NCBI RefSeq assembly: GCF_012935715.1
Contig: NZ_CP052860.1
Location: forward strand, 6,324,001-6,388,000
From: Pseudomonas sp. ADAK13
GTDB taxonomy: Bacteria > Pseudomonadota > Gammaproteobacteria > Pseudomonadales > Pseudomonadaceae
DNA: 64,000 bases
Direction of reading: 5' to 3'
In this document: positions 17,818 through 27,605 of the stretch, in pieces
Layout of the letters: every line of letters starts with the position of its first letter
How positions within the stretch are numbered: the first letter of the stretch is position 1
Notes under the pieces: model-generated
The model's input: only the letters and a program-made list of their open reading frames with translations
Told to the model about the DNA's origin: nothing
The model's database searches: none
Program-made: the position numbers and the translations under genes

Positions 17818-19227
17818 ATGAAACGCTACGAAAAATTCGCCGACGACATCGCAGAACTGATCCGCTCCGGCGTCCTCGGCCCGGGCCAGCGCGTGCCTTC
17901 GGTGCGCTACGCCAGCCAGACCTATGGCGTCAGCCCGTCCACGGTGTTCCAGGCCTACTACCTGTTGGAGCGTCGCGGGCTGATCCGCGCCCGGCCACGC
18001 TCCGGGTACTTCGTCAACACCCATGCGCCGAGCCCGTTTTCCGAGCCGGCGGTGAGTGCCCACGTGCACGAGACCACCGAAGTGGACGTCAGCGAACTGG
18101 TGTTCTCGGTGCTCGACTCCATCAAAGACCCGCAAACCGTGCCGTTCGGCTCGGCGTTCCCCAGCCCGACGCTGTTCCCGCTGCAGCGCCTGGCCCGCTC
18201 ACTGGCCAGCGCCAGCCGGGAAATGGACCCACGCATGGTGGTCACCGACATGTCGCCGGGCAACCCGCAGCTGCGCCGGCAAATCGCCCTGCGTTACATG
18301 GTCGGCGGGCTGATGCTGCCGATGGAAGAACTGTTGATCACCAACGGCGCCCTTGAGGCGCTGAACCTGTGCCTGCAAGCCGTGACCGAACCGGGCGACC
18401 TGGTAGCCATCGAAGCACCGGCGTTCTATGCCAGCCTGCAAATACTGGAACGCCTGAAACTCAAGGCGGTGGAAATTCCCGTGCACCCGCGCGACGGCAT
18501 TGACCTCAAGGTGCTCGCCCAAAGCCTGGAACGCTACCCGATCAAGGCCTGCTGGTGCATGACCAGCTTCCAGAACCCCATGGGCGCAACCATGCCCGAG
18601 GCAAAAAAACAGGAACTGGTGGAATTGCTGCGCAGCCATCAGGTGCCGCTGATCGAAGACGACGTGTACGCCGAGTTGTACTACGGCCAACAGGCTCCGA
18701 AACCGGCCAAGGCGTTCGACACCGAAGGCCTGGTAATGCATTGCGGCTCTTTCGCCAAAAGCCTGGCCCCCGGCTACCGCATTGGCTGGGTCGCCGCCGG
18801 GCGTTACGCACAGAAGATCGAGCGCCTGAAGCTGATGACCTCGCTGTGCGCCTCAATGCCGGCCCAGGCGGCGATTGCCGATTACCTGCAACACGGCGGC
18901 TACGACCGGCACCTGCGCAAGTTGCGGTATGCGCTGGAGGAGCAGCAAAGCGCCATGCTCGCCGCCATCGCGCGCTATTTCCCGGCGCAGACACGGGTCA
19001 GCCAGCCGGCAGGCGGTTATTTCCTGTGGCTGGAGTTGCCGGAGCAGACCGACTCATTGAAGTTGTTCCAGATGGCGTTGGCCCAGGGCATCAGCATCGC
19101 GCCGGGACCGATTTTTTCGCCGACGCAGCGCTTCAGGAACTGCATTCGTCTGAATTACGGCAGCCCTTGGGATGAGTCGTGTGAAAAGGCGATGGAAACG
19201 CTGGGGAAGATTGTACGTTCGTTTTAA
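17818..19227 (+). CDS. MocR-type transcriptional regulator (GntR HTH plus aminotransferase fold)
   Basis: A 469-residue PLP-dependent regulator. Residues 1-70 form a GntR winged helix (ELIRSGVLGPGQRVPSVR, then YGVSPSTVFQAYYLLERRGL). Residues from about 100 form a fold-type I aminotransferase domain with the PLP lysine in HCGSFAKSLAPGYRIG and the Asp in EDDVYAELYYG. Proteins of this class sense PLP or amino-compound ligands and usually regulate a neighbouring gene, often divergent. Here neither neighbour is an obvious target: ccoG lies behind it on the same strand and an unrecognised gene lies ahead. The target is therefore unknown. Confidence 0.93.
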   Translation: MKRYEKFADDIAELIRSGVLGPGQRVPSVRYASQTYGVSPSTVFQAYYLLERRGLIRARPRSGYFVNTHAPSPFSEPAVSAHVHETTEVDVSELVFSVLDSIKDPQTVPFGSAFPSPTLFPLQRLARSLASASREMDPRMVVTDMSPGNPQLRRQIALRYMVGGLMLPMEELLITNGALEALNLCLQAVTEPGDLVAIEAPAFYASLQILERLKLKAVEIPVHPRDGIDLKVLAQSLERYPIKACWCMTSFQNPMGATMPEAKKQELVELLRSHQVPLIEDDVYAELYYGQQAPKPAKAFDTEGLVMHCGSFAKSLAPGYRIGWVAAGRYAQKIERLKLMTSLCASMPAQAAIADYLQHGGYDRHLRKLRYALEEQQSAMLAAIARYFPAQTRVSQPAGGYFLWLELPEQTDSLKLFQMALAQGISIAPGPIFSPTQRFRNCIRLNYGSPWDESCEKAMETLGKIVRSF

Positions 19228-19322
19228 AGCCTTGGAACCAAACAGGGTGCCGGACCACACAGGAGCGCGGCATTTCGTTGAACAGGAAATGTCCGTTCTC
19301 TGGTTCAAATCAAAGGTAATCG

Positions 19323-19787
19323 ATGAAGATCTCCCCTCCAGCCGGCCTGAGGCTGCTACCGATCCCTCCCAACTACATGCGTGCCGCAGAACAAGGCCAG
19401 GTACGTGAGATGACCGGCCCAATGGGTCTGCCTGTCGGCGACCTTCGTTCGGCAGAAAGGATCATCGAACAGAGTCTGGTGCTAAGCGGTTTCCTTCGGC
19501 GTTACGATCACCTGGCCATAGGCGATGACCTCAAACGGCAAGTCGGCGACTGGACCGAAGCCAATCCGGATCCAGACTCACGCGCCGATGCCGCCTACAA
19601 CCTGGACAAAGTGCTGCGGTTCATTGACAACCTCGACGACCGCAAGCTGAACGCCAGTCACACTCGAAACGGGGTGGTAGATGGCTTTTCTGACTCAGGC
19701 TATAGCACCCAGGACAACTCGGAGGCCAGGCTACTCAGCGAGTTCTCGAACAGGGGCTACACAGTGCTGCGTTGGGCCGGCTACTGA
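19323..19787 (+). CDS. Unrecognised 154-residue protein
   Basis: No family is recognised. The N-terminal 25 residues are rich in Pro and hydrophobics (MKISPPAGLRLLPIPPNYMR). The middle is acidic and helical (WTEANPDPDSRADAAYNLDKV), and the C-terminus is Ser/Asn/Gly rich, ending RGYTVLRWAGY. It has no cysteine, no membrane segment and no clear signal peptide. AAAGGTAA stands about six bases before the ATG, supporting translation. A short REP-like hairpin follows the stop. The MocR gene precedes it by 95 bases and the SDR gene converges on it. It could be lineage-specific; I assign no function. Confidence 0.6.
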   Translation: MKISPPAGLRLLPIPPNYMRAAEQGQVREMTGPMGLPVGDLRSAERIIEQSLVLSGFLRRYDHLAIGDDLKRQVGDWTEANPDPDSRADAAYNLDKVLRFIDNLDDRKLNASHTRNGVVDGFSDSGYSTQDNSEARLLSEFSNRGYTVLRWAGY

Positions 19788-19799
19788 GCTACTGAGCGT

Positions 19800-19823
19800 G
19801 TGGCAAGGGCTTGCCCCTGCCAC
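19800..19823. repeat. Short REP-like hairpin
   Basis: GTGGCAAGGG-CTTG-CCCCTGCCAC, one mismatch in a 10-base stem. It lies between two convergent genes (unrecognised protein and SDR) and is probably a shared transcript end. Confidence 0.55.
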
Positions 19824-19836
19824 AACGAGCCCAGAC

Positions 19837-20583
19837 CTAGCGACCGCCCGCCAGGTCAATAAAGGTCCCGGTGGCATAGGACGCCTTGTCCGACAGCAGC
19901 CAGATAATCCCTTCCGCGACTTCTTCAGCACGCCCGCCACGGGCCATGGGAATCCCGGGCTCCAGCTTGCTGACCCGGTCCGGGTCGCCGCTCAGGGCAT
20001 GGAAGTCGGTGAAGATGAAGCCGGGACGCACACCATTGACCCGAATCCCCTCACCCGCCACTTCCTTGGATAACCCGAGGGTGAAGGTGTCGAGCGCGCC
20101 CTTGGAAGCGGCGTAGTCGACATATTCCCCCGGCGAACCCAGACGCGCGGCGGCCGACGACACGTTGACGATGCTGCCGCCCTGCCCGCCATGCTTGGGC
20201 GACATGCGCAACAGCGCATGCTTGGCACACAGAATCGGCCCCAACACGTTGGTTCTGAGGGTTTTCAGGATGCGGAACTCGGACATCTCATCGACCCGCG
20301 ACTTGTGCCCGACGGTACCGGCGTTGTTGACCAGCGCGGTCACCCGGCCCAATTCGGTATCGACCCGGTGGAACAAGCCGATCACTTCGTCTTCGATGCT
20401 GACATCGGCCCGTACCGCAATGGCCTGGGCGCCGAGGGCGCGCACTTGCTCAAGTACGCGGTGGGCAGCGTCCTCATCGGCCTGGTAGTTGATGCAGATG
20501 CGGTAGCCCTGGGCAGCGGCCAGCAACGCCGTGGCAGCGCCAATCCCACGACTGCCGCCGGTGATGACGACGACTTTATCCAT
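19837..20583 (-). CDS. SDR family NAD(P)-dependent oxidoreductase
   Basis: A classical short-chain dehydrogenase of 248 residues. It has the cofactor motif TGGSRGIG at the N-terminus and NNAG in the middle. The catalytic Ser lies in NVSSAAARLG and the YxxxK motif in YVDYAASK. ATG 20583 is chosen over one 21 bases upstream because AGGAGA sits seven to nine bases before it and MDKVVVITGG is the normal family start. It is transcribed alone, downstream of and in the same direction as the MucR-type gene's start region. The substrate cannot be predicted; FabG-like enzymes of this class reduce many carbonyls. Confidence 0.92.
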   Translation of the reverse strand: MDKVVVITGGSRGIGAATALLAAAQGYRICINYQADEDAAHRVLEQVRALGAQAIAVRADVSIEDEVIGLFHRVDTELGRVTALVNNAGTVGHKSRVDEMSEFRILKTLRTNVLGPILCAKHALLRMSPKHGGQGGSIVNVSSAAARLGSPGEYVDYAASKGALDTFTLGLSKEVAGEGIRVNGVRPGFIFTDFHALSGDPDRVSKLEPGIPMARGGRAEEVAEGIIWLLSDKASYATGTFIDLAGGR

Positions 20584-20655
20584 GTGTAAGGTCTCCTGAT
20601 TCAACGTGAGCTGATGGATCCAATACTACCTGCGCCCCGCAGGTTTTGCATGGGC

Positions 20656-22749
20656 TCACGTCACCGAATGCGCACGCACCACCTGCTCGGCACTCTGGAT
20701 GTCGGCCATGAACCCCTCGGCCGGCAACGGATGCCCCAGCAGATACCCCTGCAACGAATCGCAGCCCAGCCGTGTGAGGAAACTCTGCTGTACGTCGGTC
20801 TCCACGCCTTCGGCCACAATGCGCAGGCCCAGGGCCTGGCCGAGGGCGACGATGGCCGAGACAATCGCCGCGTCGTCGCTGTCGTGCTCGAGGTCGCGGA
20901 CAAACCCTCGGTCGATTTTCAGCTCATTGGCCGGCAGGCGCTTGAGGTACATCAGGCTCGAATAGCCGGTGCCAAAGTCATCGATGGACAGGTCGACGCC
21001 CATGTCCGAAAGCTTCTGCAACACTGTCATGCTCGCATCGGCATCGCTCATGGCGGTGGTTTCGGTGATTTCCAGGGTCAGGCTGTTGGCCGGCAACCGG
21101 TGACGCTCCAGGGCATTGGCAACGCTCTTCACCAACCCGGCATGGCAGAACTGCAACGCCGACAGATTCACTGCAATGCGCCAATCGTGGTAGCCCTGGG
21201 CGTACCACACCTGCATCTGGCGACAGGCTTCGTTGAGCACCCATTCGCCGATGGGGATGATCAGCCCGGTCTTTTCCGCCAGTTCGATAAACTTGTCCGG
21301 CAACAACAGGCCCTGTTGCGGGTGTTCCCAGCGCAGCAGCGCTTCGGCACCGACCGGGCGGCCGCTGATGGCGTCGAACTTGGGCTGGTAGTACAACCGG
21401 AACTGCTCGTGCTCCACAGCGTTGCGCAAATCCTGCAGCAGTTGCAGTTGCTTGCGCGCGTTGGTGTTCATCGAGACGTCGAAAAAGCTGTAGCCGTTCT
21501 TGCCCATGCCCTTGGCGTGATACATCGCCGCGTCGGCGTTCATCAGCAGTTCCTGAGGCGTGGCGCCGTTGCCGGGGAATAGGGCGATGCCGATGCTGGC
21601 GGAGATTTTCAGCTCGTGCTCGGCGACGCGGAACGACTGGTTGATCAAGCCCACCTGGCGCTCGGCCAGGCGCAACGCATCGTCAGGCTGACCCAATTGC
21701 ACCAGCAACACGAACTCGTCACCGCCGATACGGGCCAGGGTGTCCTGGCTGCGCAAGTCTTCCCGCAGACGCAGGCCCACTTGCTGCAACAACTGGTCGC
21801 CCATGTGGTGACCGAAAGCGTCGTTGACCGGTTTAAAGCCGTCCAGGTCGATAAACATCAGCGCGAAGCAACCGCCCTCTTCGTTCACCCGCTGTATCGC
21901 TTGTTGAATCCGGTCGGCAAGCAAGGTGCGGTTGGGCAAACCGGTGAGCATGTCGTGCAGGGCCAGGTGGGTCAGTTCCTGGTTGGCTTGGGTCAGCGAG
22001 TCCGCCAACACTGCGGTGCGGGCTTCCAGGCGTGCGTCCAGCAGAGACGTCAGCAGCGCAATGATCAAGACCGCCAGGGTGGTCACCAGCACCAGGTTGT
22101 CCAGGCCCTTGCCACTCAAGCCGTTCAGGGCCGCGCCGCAAAAACTGCCATCGGCGAAACGCGCAGCCGCCATGCCGGTGTAGTGCATGCCAACGATCGC
22201 CACGCCCATCACCATCGCCGCGCCGCCCCGGGCCAAACGCACGTAAGGCGTGTTGCGCCGCAGGTTGAAGGCAATCCACAAGGCCGCCGCCGAAGCCCCC
22301 ACGGCAATCAGCAACGAGGCGGTGAACAGCGTGGGGTCGTAGTCGATACCGGGCGTCATGCGCATGGCGGCCATCCCGGTGTAGTGCATGGCGCTGATGC
22401 CGGCGCCCATGATCAAGGCGCCAAACCCGAGCTGCCAGGCCGGCAAACGCGGTTGACTGACCAGCCACAGGGCAAAACCGCTGGAAAGGATTGCGATCAG
22501 CAATGACAGCGCCGTGATCTCGATGTCATAACCCAGGCTGATCGGCAGGCGAAAGGCGAGCATGCCGATAAAGTGCATCGACCAGATACCCACCCCCATC
22601 GCCAGCGCGCCACCGCCCATCCACAGGTAGACGGCACGCCCTTTGGCCGTGGCAATGCGGCCGGTCAGGTCCAGCGCGGTATAAGACGCAAGGATCGCGA
22701 CAAACAGGGAAATCAGGACGAGGGCGGGGGAATAACTACCGGTGAGCAT
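20656..22749 (-). CDS. mucR: MHYT-GGDEF-EAL cyclic-di-GMP enzyme, MucR type
   Basis: A 697-residue membrane protein. Residues 1-250 form an MHYT sensor with seven hydrophobic segments and three copies of the motif (MHFIGM, MHYTGM, MHYTGM), thought to bind metal and sense O2 or NO. The diguanylate cyclase domain has an intact GGDEF (ARIGGDEFVLL) and an upstream RxxD inhibitory site (RSQD). The EAL domain has GAEALLRWEHP and DDFGTGYSSL, as in active phosphodiesterases. In P. aeruginosa, MucR of the same architecture supplies c-di-GMP for alginate synthesis and controls biofilm dispersal. ATG 22749 is preferred to one 33 bases upstream. NbdA has the same layout, so the symbol is provisional. Confidence 0.88.
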   Translation of the reverse strand: MLTGSYSPALVLISLFVAILASYTALDLTGRIATAKGRAVYLWMGGGALAMGVGIWSMHFIGMLAFRLPISLGYDIEITALSLLIAILSSGFALWLVSQPRLPAWQLGFGALIMGAGISAMHYTGMAAMRMTPGIDYDPTLFTASLLIAVGASAAALWIAFNLRRNTPYVRLARGGAAMVMGVAIVGMHYTGMAAARFADGSFCGAALNGLSGKGLDNLVLVTTLAVLIIALLTSLLDARLEARTAVLADSLTQANQELTHLALHDMLTGLPNRTLLADRIQQAIQRVNEEGGCFALMFIDLDGFKPVNDAFGHHMGDQLLQQVGLRLREDLRSQDTLARIGGDEFVLLVQLGQPDDALRLAERQVGLINQSFRVAEHELKISASIGIALFPGNGATPQELLMNADAAMYHAKGMGKNGYSFFDVSMNTNARKQLQLLQDLRNAVEHEQFRLYYQPKFDAISGRPVGAEALLRWEHPQQGLLLPDKFIELAEKTGLIIPIGEWVLNEACRQMQVWYAQGYHDWRIAVNLSALQFCHAGLVKSVANALERHRLPANSLTLEITETTAMSDADASMTVLQKLSDMGVDLSIDDFGTGYSSLMYLKRLPANELKIDRGFVRDLEHDSDDAAIVSAIVALGQALGLRIVAEGVETDVQQSFLTRLGCDSLQGYLLGHPLPAEGFMADIQSAEQVVRAHSVT

Positions 22750-22905
22750 GGGACTTCTCGTGACCAATGGGCCGAACGGCATCCGTGCCGGGCTGAAAAG
22801 TCAGGGATTGTAGCGAGATTAATTCTTGTACACCTGAAATATTGTCGTATAGCCATCATTCAAAATTTGACGCCAATCGGCTGGCTCAAAAACAGCGTAA
22901 AACCC

Positions 22906-22994
22906 TGTGGGAGCGGGCTTTCTCGCGAAGGCGCAGTGCCAGTCAACGATGTATCAACCGACCCACCGCTTTCGCGAGCAAGCCCGCTCCCACA
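22906..22994. repeat. REPIN-like pair of inverted REP sequences
   Basis: TGTGGGAGCGGGCTT at the left is the exact reverse complement of AAGCCCGCTCCCACA at the right. Inner arms TCTCGCGAAGGCG and CGCTTTCGCGAG lie inside, with a spacer of about 30 bases. This is the doublet form of REP (REPIN) common in P. fluorescens relatives and mobilised by RAYT transposases. No RAYT gene is in the window. Confidence 0.8.
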
Positions 22995-23022
22995 CAAGCC
23001 CGAACACCTGCCAGACCGGTGC

Positions 23023-24501
23023 CTATTTCTTGTCGCTCAACTGCATCTGCCCATCCCAGCCACCGCCCAATGCAGCGATCAGTTGCACACTGGCAACCAG
23101 CCGGGTTTGCAGCAGGGTCAGCACCGTGCGCTCGTTGCTCAGGGCCGTGGCTTGCACGGTGACCACATCGAGATACGCGATCAAACCGGCCTTGTATTGG
23201 TTCTGGGTCAGGCGCAGGGATTCCCGGGCGGCGTCGAGGGCCTCGTTACTGACCACCGCCTCGTCTTCCAGGACCTTGAGCTGGACCATGTAGTTTTCCA
23301 CCTCGCGAAAACCGTCGAGTACGGTCTGGCGGTACTTGGCCACGGTTTCGTCATAGGACGCTTCGGCGCGGTCGACTTCGGCCGAACGCTGGCCACCGTC
23401 AAACAAGGTCATGGCGAGTTTCGGCCCCACTGACCAGAAGCGGTTCGGCAGGCTGATCCAGTCGGCGTAGGTGCTGCTGGAATACCCACCGGCCAGGCTC
23501 AGGGTCAGGTCCGGGTAGTAGGCGGTCTTGGCCACGCCGATATTGGCGTTGGCGGCAATCACCGAGCGCTCAGCCTGGGCGATGTCCGGGCGGCGCTCCA
23601 AGAGTTGCGACGGCAGGCTCACCGGAATCTGCGGCAGGGCCGGAATGTCCTTGCTCACCGCCAGGTTGAAGTTGGCCGGCGGCACACCGATCAGCACGGC
23701 GATCGCGTTTTCCAGCTGCGCGCGCTGCCAGATCAGGTCGATCATGCTGGCCTGGGTGCTTTTCAGCTGGGTCTGGGCCTGGGCGATGGCGTCCTTGCCC
23801 GAGACACCGGCGCGGTATTGGTTCTGGGTCATTTGCAGGGAGCGCTGGTAGGTGTCTACCGTGGCTTGCAGCAAACGGGTCTGTTCGTCCATGACCCGCA
23901 GTTGCAGGTAATCCTGCACCAGTTCCGACTGCTGGCTCAGGCGCATTGCCGCCAGGTCCGCGGCGCTGGCTTCGGCACTGGCTTCATTGGCTTCCAGGCC
24001 CCGGCGCAATTTGCCCCAGATATCGGCTTCCCAGCTCACGCCCAATTGGGTGTTCAGGGTGTCGCGGATACCGCTGCTGGAACTGCTCAGGCTGGCGTTA
24101 CTGCTGCCAGTGCCCTGGCTGGCCCGGGTTTTGGTGGCACTGAGGTCGACGGTCGGGAAGAACGCCCCACGGGCACTGCGCACCTGAGATGCAGCCTGGC
24201 GATAGCGCGCCTCGGCCTGGGCTACGGTCTGGTTGGAACTGTTGAGTTTTTCTACCAGCTCATTCAACTGCCGGTCGCCGTACAACTCCCACCAGGCGCC
24301 ACGGGCCAACGAGTCGCTGGGGGCTGCCTGACGCCAGCCCTGGGCTTCCTTGTACTGGGCCGGCTCGGTCAACTCGGGGCGTTTGTAATCCGGGCCGACG
24401 GCGCAGGCGCTGAGCATCACGCCGCACAGGGCCAGGCTCAGCAGCTTGGAGCCGCGCGTCAAGGCCAGGCGTTGCACAGCGGGAAACGTTGAATCGGTCA
24501 T
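23023..24501 (-). CDS. opmB: Outer-membrane efflux lipoprotein OpmB (NodT/OprM family)
   Basis: The outer-membrane channel of the MuxABC pump. The protein has 492 residues, with an N-terminal signal ending in lipobox LSAC (acylated Cys) and then AVGPDYKRPE, typical of OprM-like lipoproteins. Two repeated efflux domains with long coiled-coil helices follow. ATG 24501 overlaps the muxC stop by ATGA, which excludes an ORF extension 42 bases longer. It is the last gene of muxA-muxB-muxC-opmB. In P. aeruginosa MuxABC-OpmB exports novobiocin, aztreonam, macrolides and tetracycline; here the role is inferred from identical gene order. Confidence 0.93.
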   Translation of the reverse strand: MTDSTFPAVQRLALTRGSKLLSLALCGVMLSACAVGPDYKRPELTEPAQYKEAQGWRQAAPSDSLARGAWWELYGDRQLNELVEKLNSSNQTVAQAEARYRQAASQVRSARGAFFPTVDLSATKTRASQGTGSSNASLSSSSSGIRDTLNTQLGVSWEADIWGKLRRGLEANEASAEASAADLAAMRLSQQSELVQDYLQLRVMDEQTRLLQATVDTYQRSLQMTQNQYRAGVSGKDAIAQAQTQLKSTQASMIDLIWQRAQLENAIAVLIGVPPANFNLAVSKDIPALPQIPVSLPSQLLERRPDIAQAERSVIAANANIGVAKTAYYPDLTLSLAGGYSSSTYADWISLPNRFWSVGPKLAMTLFDGGQRSAEVDRAEASYDETVAKYRQTVLDGFREVENYMVQLKVLEDEAVVSNEALDAARESLRLTQNQYKAGLIAYLDVVTVQATALSNERTVLTLLQTRLVASVQLIAALGGGWDGQMQLSDKK

Positions 24502-27500
24502 AGCGCAGTGTCCAGGGCAGCATCGGTACGCACTCCGCGCCAACCGTTGAAACGGTGGCGCAGGCGGTCGAGATAAAGGTAAACCACAGGCGTGGTGTAA
24601 AGGGTCAGGATCTGGCTCACCACCAGGCCGCCGATAATCGTCAGGCCCAGGGGCTGGCGCATTTCCGCGCCTTCGGCGGTGCTCAGCAGCAGTGGCAAGG
24701 CGCCGAGGATCGCGGCCAGGGTGGTCATCAGGATCGGCCGCAACCGCACGAGGCAGGCCGCGCGAATCGACTCCAGCGGGCTCATGCCGTCGTGGCGCTC
24801 CAGTTGCAGCGCGAGGTCGATCATCAGGATCGCGTTTTTCTTCACCACCCCGATCAACAGGAACAACCCCAACAGCGAGATCAGGCTGAACTCGCCCCCC
24901 AGCACGTAGATCGACAGCAGTGCACCCACACCTGCCGAAGGCAAGGTCGAGAGAATGGTCAGCGGGTGGATGTAGCTCTCGTAGAGGATCCCCAGCACCA
25001 GATACACCGCCACCAGCGCGCCAAGGATCATGAACGGCTGGCCTTTTTGCGTGGCGGCAAAGGCGTCGGCGGTACCGGACATCTTCGCGATCACGTCTTC
25101 CGGCAGGCCGACCTTGGCAATCGCCCGCTCGATGGCGGCCGTGCCCTGCTCTACCGTGACGCCGGGGGACATGTCGAACGCAATGTTTTCCGACGCGAAC
25201 TGACCTTCATGGCGCACGGTGTCATCGGCCAGGCTGTTTTCGTAGTGCGCAATGGTCGACAGCGGCACCCGCGCGCCGGTGGAGGTGATGACCTGCACTT
25301 GATTGAGGGTGATCGGGTCCTGGGCGTATTTCGGGTTGACCTCCATCACCACCTGATACTGGTTGAGGCTGTCATAGATCGTGGAAATCTGCCGCTGGCT
25401 GTAGGCGTTGTTCAGCACCGCCGTGACCATGCTCATGTCGATGCCCAGGCGCTTGGCCTGGTCACGGTCGACAATCAGCGTCACCTGCGCGGCGCCGCGA
25501 CCCTCGCGGGCATCGATGGCGGTCAGCTCCGGCAACTCGCGCAACGCGGCGACCACTTTCGGGTACCACAGGCGCAAGGCGGCCAGGTCACCGCTTTGCA
25601 GGATGTAGGAATACTGCGCAGTGGTCTGGTCGCGGCTGCCACCAAATTGCAGGTCCTGGTCGGCCATCAGGAACAGCCGCCCGCCCGGCACCAGCGGCAC
25701 GTCTTTACGCAAACGCTCGATCACTCCCTGGGCAGAAATCTTGCGCTCGCTGATGGGCTTGAGCCGCACCAGCATCACCGCGTTGTTGGTGCCGTTGTTG
25801 CCGCCGATAAAGCCGGCCACGCTCAGCACCGCGGGGTCCTTCAGCACGGCCTGGCGGAAGATCTCCATCTTCGGCTGCATCACGCCAAACGACAGCCCGT
25901 CATCACCGCGCACAAAACCGATCAACTGGCCGGTGTCCTGCTGGGGCATGAAGGTTTTCGGCACTACGACATACAGGGCCACGTTGACCCCAATGGTCAC
26001 CAACAGGCTGAGCAGGGTCAGGCGCCGATGGCGCAGCACCCAGTCGAGGCTGCGGGCATAACCGGCGACCATGCGCGCGTGGGCCTTCTCGCTCCAGCGC
26101 TGCAAACCGGTTTCCTGCCCCGGGACGTGGGGCTTGAGCCACCGGGCACAGAGCATCGGGGTCAAGGTCAGCGACACCACCAGCGAGACGATAATGGCCG
26201 CCGCCAGGGTGATGGAAAATTCGCGGAACAAACTGGTGACGATCCCGCCCATGAACAGGATGGAGAGGAACACGGCCACCAGCGATACGTTCATCGACAG
26301 CAAGGTAAAGCCGACTTCCTTGGCCCCCAGGTACGCCGCCTTCATCGGCGGCACACCCTCGTCGATATGCCGGGAAATGTTCTCCAGCACCACGATGGCA
26401 TCGTCCACCACCAGGCCGGTGGCAAGGATCAACGCCATCAGCGACAGGTTGTTCAGGGAAAACCCGAACAGGTACATCACGGCAAACGTGCCCACCAGGG
26501 ACACCGGCACCGCCAGGGTAGGAATCAACGAAGCACGGAAGTTACCGAGGAACAGGTACACCACCAGGATCACCAGCGCCACGGCGATCAGCAACGTCAT
26601 CTCGGCTTCGTGCAGGGTCGCGGTGATCACGGGCGAACGGTCCATGGCCAGGTTCAGCTTGACGCTGGACGGCAACACCGCCTGCAACGCTGGCAACTGG
26701 GCCTTGATCTGCTTGACCGTCTCGATGATGTTGGCGTCGGACTGGCGGTTGATCACCAGCAGCACCGCCGAATCATTGTTGAAGAAGCCGCTGTTGTAGC
26801 GGTCTTCCACGCCGTCGCTGATCTTGGCCACATCCCCCAGGCGCAGGGCCGCGCCGTTCTGGTAGCGAATCAGCAGCGGCTCATAGTCCTTGGCTTTTTC
26901 CAGCTGGTCGTTGGCCTGGATCTGCCAGTTGCGCTCGCTGTCTTCCAGGGAGCCCTTGGGCCGGCGCACGTTGGCATTGGCAATGGTGTTGCGCACATCG
27001 TCCAAAGCCACGCCGTACTGGTCGAGGGCCTTGGGTTCAAGTTCGATACGCACGGCGGGCAAGGAGCTGCCGCCGATCTGCACTTCACCTACGCCCGGCA
27101 CCTGGGACAGGCTCTGGGACAGGATGGTCGAGGCCAGGTCGTACAACTGGCCCTTGGGCAATACGTCCGAGGTCAGGGACAGCACCATGATCGGCGCCTG
27201 GGACGGGTTGATCTTTTTATAGGTGGGCATGCTGCGCATGCCGCTGGGCAGCAGGTTGCGCGAGGCGTTGATGGCGGCCTGCACTTCCCGGGCGGCGCCG
27301 TTGATGTCGCGGTTGGAGTCGAACGCGAGAATCACCCGGGTCGAACCCTGGCTCGACGAACTGCTCATGGTGGTGATGCCGGAAATCGCGCCGAACGAGC
27401 GTTCCAGCGGCGTCGCCACCGTAGAGGCCATGACCTCGGGGCTGGCCCCGGGCAGGCTGGCCGAGACCACGATCACCGGGAAGTTGATCTGCGGCAACGG

Positions 27501-27605
27501 CGACACCGGCAGCAAGTTGAACGCCACGCCGCCCAGCAACATGATCGCCAGGCTCAGCAGCATGGTTGCTACCGGCCGGCGAATGAAAGGTCCGGACAGG
27601 TTCAT
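24498..27605 (-). CDS. muxC: RND efflux transporter MuxC (MdtC-like)
   Basis: An inner-membrane RND proton/drug antiporter of 1035 residues, the standard length. It starts at [16 protein letters not shown] (first membrane helix) and has the TM4 proton-relay region [19 protein letters not shown] with paired Asp. The periplasmic porter and docking loops and the second six-helix set ([15 protein letters not shown]) follow. It begins within an ATGA overlap with muxB and ends in one with opmB. Systems of this MdtBC type use two different RND subunits in one trimer; muxB is the partner. The pump removes antibiotics or plant and bile compounds; specificity cannot be read from sequence. Confidence 0.95.
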   Translation of the reverse strand: MNLSGPFIRRPVATMLLSLAIMLLGGVAFNLLPVSPLPQINFPVIVVSASLPGASPEVMASTVATPLERSFGAISGITTMSSSSSQGSTRVILAFDSNRDINGAAREVQAAINASRNLLPSGMRSMPTYKKINPSQAPIMVLSLTSDVLPKGQLYDLASTILSQSLSQVPGVGEVQIGGSSLPAVRIELEPKALDQYGVALDDVRNTIANANVRRPKGSLEDSERNWQIQANDQLEKAKDYEPLLIRYQNGAALRLGDVAKISDGVEDRYNSGFFNNDSAVLLVINRQSDANIIETVKQIKAQLPALQAVLPSSVKLNLAMDRSPVITATLHEAEMTLLIAVALVILVVYLFLGNFRASLIPTLAVPVSLVGTFAVMYLFGFSLNNLSLMALILATGLVVDDAIVVLENISRHIDEGVPPMKAAYLGAKEVGFTLLSMNVSLVAVFLSILFMGGIVTSLFREFSITLAAAIIVSLVVSLTLTPMLCARWLKPHVPGQETGLQRWSEKAHARMVAGYARSLDWVLRHRRLTLLSLLVTIGVNVALYVVVPKTFMPQQDTGQLIGFVRGDDGLSFGVMQPKMEIFRQAVLKDPAVLSVAGFIGGNNGTNNAVMLVRLKPISERKISAQGVIERLRKDVPLVPGGRLFLMADQDLQFGGSRDQTTAQYSYILQSGDLAALRLWYPKVVAALRELPELTAIDAREGRGAAQVTLIVDRDQAKRLGIDMSMVTAVLNNAYSQRQISTIYDSLNQYQVVMEVNPKYAQDPITLNQVQVITSTGARVPLSTIAHYENSLADDTVRHEGQFASENIAFDMSPGVTVEQGTAAIERAIAKVGLPEDVIAKMSGTADAFAATQKGQPFMILGALVAVYLVLGILYESYIHPLTILSTLPSAGVGALLSIYVLGGEFSLISLLGLFLLIGVVKKNAILMIDLALQLERHDGMSPLESIRAACLVRLRPILMTTLAAILGALPLLLSTAEGAEMRQPLGLTIIGGLVVSQILTLYTTPVVYLYLDRLRHRFNGWRGVRTDAALDTAL

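Noticed and set aside
20656..22749. Degenerate GGDEF or EAL domain in the MHYT protein
   Set aside because: Both GGDEF with its RxxD site and EALLRW with DDFGTGYSSL are intact.
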